64,000 nt of DNA, taken from contig JAUPFT010000001.1 of assembly GCA_036936625.1 (NCBI GenBank), positions 42,530,579 through 42,594,578 of the forward strand. The letters are read 5' to 3'. The notes under the pieces are model-generated. The model was given only the letters and a program-made list of their open reading frames with translations. It was not told the origin of the DNA and ran no database searches. Shown one piece after another: positions 57,393 to 64,000 of this stretch. A program made the position numbers and the translations under genes. The first letter of the stretch is position 1; the number at the start of each line of letters is the position of its first letter. Source of the DNA: Parnassius smintheus behrii (taxonomy: Eukaryota; Arthropoda; Insecta; Lepidoptera; Papilionidae).

Positions 57393-59916
57393 AAGGATCT
57401 CGATCTCACAAACCCATGATGGGAACAGTCTAATCATCAAGGGCGAGGTCAACGGAATGCCATGTAAACTGACCATAGACACTGGAGCCTCTCGTAGGGT
57501 TGTTAGTTCCCAACTTATAAGTCAGTTCCTTGGGGGCTCCGCATACAACCGTGAACGCATTAATTTGGTAACAGCCACCGGTCAGCGTATACCCGTCCGT
57601 GGAGAGAAGGAGATGGAGTTGAAGCTTGGCAACGTGATCTACCTGCATAATATCATCGTGGCTGATATAATGGACGACTGCATCCTAGGCCTACACTTTA
57701 TGAGGAATAATTGTTGTGAGATCGACGTTAAGCAGGGTGTATTGAAATGTGGACAGGAGGAACTTTTTATGGAAGGTGCGTTACCAGGAAACGTGTACAG
57801 CATTAAGAAGATTGTTCTTCCGCCGAGATCGGAAACGATTGTTCCGGTTAGTCTTCCCCGAAACGCTGGGCAAGCTCACCGTTGTGTACTTGTGGAAAGG
57901 GTAAACAATGACCTTCCATGGAAAGTAGCTCGAACCTTGGTCAGAACCACTGACATCTCAAGAATACGTGTGCTGAACCTTTGCGACCGAGAACAGATTA
58001 TAGAAAGAGGCACACTGGTTGGCACTTGTGAGGAAGTGGATTGGTTACGTCGGTGCCAATATATATCGAGTGGGACCCCCAGCATGGATTCAGAAACGAG
58101 AGTGACCACACTTTTGCAAGACTGTTGCAGTGTTCTCTCCCAGAACGAATTGGTCAAGGCGAAGAAGTTGTTACTCAAGTACGCCGATGTGTTCTCGTCA
58201 AACGATGCTGACATAGGAAAGACTGGCTTAGTCCAACACAAAATAAACACAGGAGAGGAATTGCCTATCCGTCAGCGGCCAAGAAGATTGCCGGTAGCAC
58301 GTGAAAAGGAAGTGGAAACCATGATTGAGGGAATGGTGAAGGATGGTGTTATTGAACTTTCATCTGGTCCATGGTGTTCACCCGTGGTGCTGGTAAAGAA
58401 GAAGGATGGCAGCATGCGGTTCTGTGTTGATTACCGCCGTCTGAACGACGTTACAAAGAAGGACAGCTACCCCTTGCCAAGAATTGATGACACGTTGGAC
58501 ATGCTTACAGGAGTAAAATGGTTTAGCACGCTGGATCTAAAAAGTGGCTACTGGCAAGTTGAAATTGACCCTAAGGACAAGGAGAAAACTGCGTTCTCGA
58601 CGGGAAAGGGTCTGTGGCAATTCAAAGTAATGCCGTTTGGGTTGTGCAATGCTCCAGCAACGTTTGAAAGGCTGATGGAACTTGTACTTACCGGGCTAAT
58701 TGGCGATGCCTGTCTGGTCTACTTGAATGACATCATCATCGTGGGCCGTACGTTTGAGGAACACCTTCAAAACCTGGAACGCGTGCTTATGAAGATTCAG
58801 AGTGCCAACCTCAAGTTGAACCCGAAGAAATGTTCACTATTCCAACGGCAAGTTAACTTTTTGGGGTTTGTAGTATCGGAAGAAGGTATCCGCACAGATC
58901 CAGAGAAAATCGCCGCTGTCAAGGATTGGCCGGTTCCAAAAGACAAGACGCAGGTTAGAGCATTTTTGGGTTTGTGCTCCTATTACCGGCGATTTGTGAA
59001 GAACTTTGCAGATATAGCCAAACCTCTGCATAAGCTAACCGAGGAGAAGCGACATTTCTGCTGGGATGAAAGTTGTAATATCGCATTCCAGGAGCTCAAG
59101 GACCGTCTGTGCAAAACACCTATTTTGGGATACCCTGATGCAAGCAAAGAATTTATAGTTGACACAGACGCAAGTGATATAGGACTTGGCGGTGTGTTGT
59201 CTCAACGGAATGGTGACCAAGAGGTCGTGATAGCGTACTTCAGCAAGTCGTTGTCAAAACCGGAAAGGAACTATTGTGTCACAAGACGCGAATTGCTAGC
59301 TGTGGTAAAGTCGTTGCAGCATTTTAGCAAATATCTTCTGGGGCGAAAATTTCACTTACGAACTGACCATGCTGCACTAAAATGGCTATTGCAGTTTAAA
59401 AATCCAGAAGGACAAGTTGCGAGGTGGATTGAACTACTGCAGGAATACGACTTTGAGATCGAACATTGCAGCGGGAAATCTTATGGCAACGCAGATGCAT
59501 TATCACGAAGACCTTGTCCTGAAGATTGCAAACATTGTACTTGGCAAGAGAGTAAGGGAGTGGTATCCGTGAGGATGCTCAGGGCAGACCACCTCAGCAA
59601 CGAGTGGAAGGACAGCTTACAACGTGTACAGCAGGAAGATCCGGACATCAAGCCGATCCTGGAATGGATGAAGGCCAGTGCTCCCAAGCCCAAGTGGAGC
59701 GACGTCTCAGCGATGAGTTCGACCACTAAAAGCTATTGGGCCCAGTGGGATAGCTTGCTGCTTCAGGATGGAGTTCTGTGCCGTAAATGGGAAAATGTTC
59801 GGGGAGACAGCTGTCATTTACAAATGGTTGTCCCTAAAGCTAAAGTACCGGATGTTCTACAGCTGTACCATAATGATTATCAGGAGGCCATCTGGGAGTT
59901 AAACGAACTCTACTGA
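57341..59916 (+). pseudogene. pol (protease, RT, RNase H) of Ty3/gypsy element
   Basis: Frame entered by -1 shift; no ATG at its start. Protease D-T-G-A at 57478-57489. RT from about 58230, with L-P-R-I-D-D, D-L-K-S-G-Y, F-G-L-C-N-A-P and the active-site box reading Y-L-N-D at 58720-58731. RNase H at about 59150-59400 (D-T-D-A-S, T-R-R-E-L-L-A, T-D-H-A-A-L). A gypsy-type integrase zinc region begins at about 59850 and the frame is lost there, ending in TGA at 59914. The Asn in the RT box should abolish polymerase activity. Confidence 0.9.
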
Positions 59917-60944
59917 AGATCCGAGAACGGTTTTACTGGGTTCACTGTCGAAACGATGTCGAGGACTGGTGTCGCAAATGTACAAGTTGTGCGGCTGTAA
60001 AGGGACCTCAGACTCGTAGTAGAGGTGCATTGAAGTTGTACAATGTTGGTGCACCATGGGAGAGAATAGCCATTGACGTGGCGGGGCCGTTTCCGGAGAG
60101 TGAAAGCGGTAACAAGTATTTCATGGTTGTGATGGATTACTTCACTAAGTGGCCAGAAGTTTTCGCCATTCCAAATCAAGAAGCTTCAACAGCTGCAGAT
60201 AAACTAGTTCATGAAGTCTTCTGTCGTTTTGGAGTACCTTTAGAGATTCACAGCGATCAAGGAAGGAATTTTGAGTCTCAAATATTCCAGGAAACTTGCC
60301 GAGTTATGGGTACTCATAAAACAAGAACGACTTCTTATCACCCGCAATCTGATGGAATGGTGGAACGATTTAATCAGACATTGGAGAGGTACCTAGCAAA
60401 AGTTGTAGACAATCGGCAACGAGATTGGGACAAGCACATACAACCGTTTTTGTTGTCATATCGAAGTTCTGTTCACGAAAGTACAGCAGTGACACCAGCT
60501 TTCGCAAACTTTGGAAGAGAATTACGGCTGCCTGCAGACCTGATCACTGGGATACCACCTGATGCCCCACGCAGTATAACCGATTATGCATATGACTTGC
60601 GGAACAAAATGAATGACATTTATGAGCACGTCAGACAATCGGGCCAGCAAATGTCTGAGAAAATGAAAACCCGGTATGACCGCAAAATGAACAATAAAGG
60701 GTTCAACGAAGGTTCATTAGTGTGGTTGCACAATCCAGTCCGCAGCAAAGGGAAATCTCCTAAGCTTCAAGCTAAATGGGACGGCCCGTACCGGATTGTA
60801 ACCAGGATCAACGATGTGACCTACCGGATACAGAAAGGCGCAAGAGGAACTCCTAAGATCGTCCATGTGGATCGCTTGGCGCGTTATTATGGGACCGATA
60901 ATGCTCGGGACGAGCATGTCTTAGGAGGGGGCAGTGTTGTGTGA
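59880..60944 (+). pseudogene. integrase of Ty3/gypsy element, out of frame with pol
   Basis: The frame shifts at about 59878-59884, inside the His/Cys zinc region, so that C-x2-C (59972-59990) and the core lie in another frame. The core has catalytic Asp in I-A-I-D-V-A-G-P, Asp in H-S-D-Q-G and Glu in M-V-E-R-F-N. A GPY/F-type module follows (W-D-G-P-Y-R-I-V, about 60777). The frame ends with TGA inside the 3' LTR. No chromodomain is seen. Confidence 0.9.
60920..60934 (+). other. polypurine tract
   Basis: Purine-rich 'ttaggagggggcag' immediately before the 3' LTR, the expected priming site for plus-strand DNA. Confidence 0.8.
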
Positions 60945-61322
60945 ATAAGTCAACTAGCGCCATCTAGTGTCAGGAACGAGAGCGGGGGGAGCTTTGCAGA
61001 GAATGACATCACCGATCTCTCGACCGACAGCGCCACCCGAAGAACTAAGTTTCTAGAAAATTTATACTCAAACTCTCGGTACCTTACGCGTGTTTACTTG
61101 AACATTCCGGATATTTTGCTAATTTAAATAAATAGGTGGCGCAAGATGCGATCGAGACAGAGTCGAACTCAGCGACACAAGCGAAGCTTCGGAGCGGAAT
61201 TAAGTGAATTAGTGTGTTTAATTATTAGTGTTTTAACTTTAATTTGTGTAAAGTAAATTAAAGTGTTAATTTAGGTAATTTTATCGGCAATTTTTATTGT
61301 CACGAACCTCAAGCTCGTAACA
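60935..61322 (+). repeat. 3' LTR of the Ty3/gypsy element
   Basis: 388 bp, 8 substitutions and no indels against the 5' LTR. On the minus strand it contains AATAAA at about 61293-61298, downstream of the stop of the gene at 61357. Confidence 0.95.
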
Positions 61323-61356
61323 ATATCATTACACAATAGATTCTGATCATGTTAAT

Positions 61357-61575
61357 TCAAATCAACTTAAGTTGAGCAATTGTATCCAGCAAAGAACCAG
61401 CATCAGTAAACGTACTACTTTCAGTAAGACAACCTTGCAGTAGGTCCACAATGGCTTCTAGCTTTTTAATTTTTCTATCGGATTCATCAGCTCTACGCAT
61501 CAGACCATCCAAAGTGCCATTCGGTAATTCGATTAGGATACGTGCGGCTCTCACTTCTTCTTTGGTTTGACGTAC
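61357..61575 (-). CDS. last coding exon of an unidentified coiled-coil protein
   Basis: The minus-strand exon starts after the acceptor ...TTATGATGTAG at 61576-61577 in phase 0 and runs 72 codons to TGA at 61359-61357. The peptide is charged and helical (R-R-A-D-E-S-D-R-K-I-K-K-L-E-A-I-V-D-L-L), with leucine spacing of a coiled coil, and ends Q-L-K-L-I. Its base composition is less AT-rich than its surroundings. I do not recognise the family. No convincing preceding exon was found up to 64000, so the intron is probably long and the rest lies to the right. The Ty3/gypsy 3' LTR begins about 30 bp past the stop codon. Confidence 0.5.
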   Translation of the reverse strand, partial: VRQTKEEVRAARILIELPNGTLDGLMRRADESDRKIKKLEAIVDLLQGCLTESSTFTDAGSLLDTIAQLKLI

Positions 61576-61579
61576 CTAC

Positions 61580-62960
61580 ATCATAAGCAGTTGTAAATCT
61601 ATTGCTTATATTATATTTTCACTCTGCGCTTTGCCTTCATCTAATCCGGCGAACTCACCGCAGCTGCACCTCTATTTCTATAGACCCCTTCTAGACCCAC
61701 ACGTACCGTAAAATCTGTGTTATCGGCTGTTTACAAATACAAAACACGAATTTCCGTTTAGCCTTTTGATCCTCTGTCATTCTATTAAATTGACTCGATT
61801 TAATGTTTGCACACTGGAGGTCGAAAGGTGTGTGTTGACACCTACTGAATTGAAGATATTTCTTTGCTACAATTAAGTTTCGGAAAACCAGCACATACCA
61901 TTTTATTAGGCTTTATGGTTATACTTAAAAGCAAAAATAAATAGGAAAATGCTAAAACAAAAAAGCGCTAAAGTTATATGGGTATAGATCCCCCGTCTGT
62001 AAGTCAAATCACTACATCCAAACCGCTACGCCAAGCGTCCGATAGCTTGTCCGACACAATGAAAATAGACAATAAAAGCATAAAGATGTCGTCACACACT
62101 GGTCAGTTGTAAAGCGGGTGATCGGTTTAACTTTCAAGGTGATACGGCACGAATGTAGCACAGAGACACAGTTGTTTGAGTTATTTAACGTTTATTTCCG
62201 CACTATTCTTTGAATTCTGAACTGTCACATACGTACAGAAATCGATTGCCTTTCATTTTGTTATATACATATATATAGTTTACTGTATAAATACTGTTTT
62301 TACTGCATAAGTTTTTAAATTTAATCTCAAGTATACAGATGTGCGGTCTGTATACTTTGGATTACTCGTTCGACTTGTTACTGCATATAATAGTAATATC
62401 AAGTGACTGCAAACGTTCAGATATACCTCCAGTACTTCTTCATTATCTGGTTCTACTTCACATAGATCAAACTCATAGTTAACTTTACTTATTATTGTAT
62501 AAAAGCTTCTTTACACAACAAAAACAAGCACACCTCATTCCACTTCTACAATCAACTCAGTGACTATCATAAGCATTTAGTCTTCCCGTGACATCTTAAT
62601 ACCACTGATATAGATCTCTACTAACACAAAACGCACACTGCACTCACTCTCTAAATTACTACCTACCTACGATGTGGTTGTTGATATAGTCGAAACACCA
62701 ATGAAATTATATATATATATAGGACGTTTATAGGCTGTAACTTTATGCAACTCTACAATTTAACAGGATCTTGAATCCTCCAATTTTCTTTGGTTATGAT
62801 ATTCAAATAATGATTTCAAATAATCTTGCATTTCAACCAATCCCTTAATCGAATAGAAATTTCAGTTAATCACTAGCCAGTATAAATTATTTTTTTAAAC
62901 AATTATACATTGTGTGCTATATTATTAAACAATGACTCAAAAACTTTTTTAATTGTACTC
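61580..62960. other. no gene certain; probable intron of the minus-strand gene
   Basis: AT-rich. Contains a perfect short hairpin (62329-62339 with 62347-62357, 11-bp arms). The 67-codon minus frame at 61894-61691 has no splice support. Confidence 0.35.
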
Positions 62961-62964
62961 GTAA

Positions 62965-63275
62965 TGGCTGCAGCATGTTTGTAGTACAATTGGGTCGGTT
63001 CGACCTTGATAGGATGAGCTTTCACAGAGTACCAGCGTGAAATAACAGTTTAAGACTGCTGCGTTTGATATAGTAGGGGTAGATAACGAAAGGCCCTTAT
63101 TACTGGAATAAAGGCATTCCATTTTAGTCCTCAGGGGTAATAACATATCTGCATTTTGATTTTTATTCGAGATAAGTGTAGATGTTTATAGTTATGATGG
63201 TAGTATACGGATCCACAGCATCCATTTACCATCAGGTGGACTGTGTGCTTATTTGTCACGCTTATTCTATAAAGA
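62965..63275 (-). mobile_element. family A SINE-like repeat
   Basis: Decayed but full-length: 'ggctgcagcatgtttgtagt', 'ggtcggttcgaccttgatag', 'cacagcatccatttaccatc', 'ggtggactgtgtgcttattt', 'attctataaagaaa'. Confidence 0.7.
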
Positions 63276-63279
63276 AATG

Positions 63280-63685
63280 ATTCAAATATATTCACCGTTT
63301 ACTAATTTAACCAGTCAACTGTAATCACAAATTTTTTACGCTACATTTATTTCGTTCGTCGATCCTATATATCTCAACGTTCAACCCAATGTACGAAAAA
63401 CAGTTCTATATTACAATTACGTCGCGTTTTCTACACTTCATAATTATTTATTATTCTTTTGGCATTTTGAGAGATTATTCGTGAGATAATATACTTCTTT
63501 GTTTTTGCGAAAACGAACACGATATTTACTGTAAATGCATTCATATTGCAAATTTAATGAAATCACACAGAGTAGGTAGACTGAAGAGCTTGCAAATATT
63601 TTCTATAACATTTTAATTACTAATATATAAAAATACTAAATTAGAAAATATTTTACAGTATTTTATTTGAACATTTACATTAAAC
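63280..63685. other. no gene recognised
   Basis: AT-rich spacer between two oppositely oriented family A copies. Confidence 0.4.
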
Positions 63686-63689
63686 TTTT

Positions 63690-64000
63690 TTTATAGGAAA
63701 AGGGTTTCAAGCGAGCACACAGTCCACCTGATGGTAAGTGGTTGCTGTGGCCCATAGACATCTACATCTATCTTCGTTTGCGAATCAAAATGCAGATGCG
63801 TTGTCAGCCTTGAGGACTAAGATGGAATGCCACTTTTTTCCAGTAAAAAGGGTCTCCGGTTCTCTACACTCACCATACGAAACACAGCAGCATTAAGCTG
63901 CTATATGACGCTGGTATTCTGTGAAAGCGTGGTCCTTCCGACCCATTCGTGCTACAACTATACAACTAATATAGCTGCAGCATGACTCTACCACAGAAAC
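63690..64000 (+). mobile_element. family A SINE-like repeat, reaches window end
   Basis: Well preserved: 'agcgagcacacagtccacct' to 'gcagcatgactctaccac'. Together with the copy at 62965 it forms an inverted pair about 400 bp apart. Confidence 0.8.

Larger units (their letters stand above)
55603..61326 (+). mobile_element. Ty3/gypsy LTR retrotransposon, complete but inactive
   Basis: Two 388-bp LTRs (55607-55994, 60935-61322) differ at 8 sites and are flanked by the 4-bp direct repeat ATAT (55603-55606, 61323-61326). Order: LTR, primer-binding site, gag, protease, RT, RNase H, integrase, polypurine tract, LTR. No env frame. Defects seen: two in-frame TAG codons in gag, an Asn in place of the first catalytic Asp of the RT Y-x-D-D box, and a frame break between RNase H and integrase. 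About 2% LTR divergence points to a relatively recent insertion. Confidence 0.95.

Noticed and set aside
55607..61322. Retrovirus-like element with env
   Set aside because: No frame is left between integrase and the 3' LTR; the integrase frame ends inside the LTR.

Overview
The window is nuclear DNA of an insect, very probably a moth or butterfly. It is AT-rich, has multi-exon genes with GT-AG introns, and is crowded with repeat types typical of Lepidoptera: tRNA-headed SINEs, RTE- and Jockey-like LINE 3' ends, Penelope-like, hAT, Tc1 and Ty3/gypsy elements. The species cannot be named from sequence alone. There is no operon structure, CRISPR array or true tRNA/rRNA gene.

Three host genes can be supported. 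(1) On the + strand, 11612-13178, lies a two-exon gene for a small secreted protein (182 residues) with a six-cysteine beta-defensin-like pattern. It has a plausible TATA/TCAGT core promoter and an AATAAA five bases after the stop. It is easy to miss because its cysteine exon does not begin with ATG. (2) On the + strand, about 22212-39562, lie 14 exons of the metabotropic GABA receptor subunit 1 (GABA-B-R1): Venus-flytrap ligand domain (exons 1-8), seven membrane helices (exons 9-12) and a C-terminal coiled coil (exons 13-14). Every exon junction was checked for phase and joins in frame. (3) On the - strand, 61357-61575, is the last coding exon of an unidentified coiled-coil protein whose other exons probably lie to the right.

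Layout: 1-11.4 kb is repeats (an endonuclease-less LINE with a (TG)n tract in its 3' UTR, RTE tails, family-A SINE-like copies, a dead Tc1). 11.5-13.2 kb is the six-cysteine gene. 13.2-21.8 kb is repeats (a LINE nested in family A, an RTE fragment carrying a solo LTR). 21.8-39.6 kb is GABA-B-R1, whose large introns carry SINEs, a hAT element with an exact 8-bp target duplication and a nested RTE piece, and LINE fragments. 39.6-47.4 kb is AT-rich sequence with few repeats that may include a long 3' UTR. 47.5-48.3 kb is an unusually long TG-to-TGCG simple repeat. 51.1-54.0 kb is an uninterrupted 950-codon ORF of a restriction-like-endonuclease LINE on the - strand. 55.1-55.6 kb is a Penelope-like fragment. 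55.6-61.3 kb is a complete Ty3/gypsy element with two 388-bp LTRs (8 differences), a GGGAAAC slippery site with a candidate pseudoknot at the gag-pol boundary, and several disabling changes. It ends about 30 bp from the stop codon of the - strand gene. 61.6-64 kb is sparse sequence plus two family-A copies.

All assignments come from reading the sequence and from recall of protein families. No database search was run.
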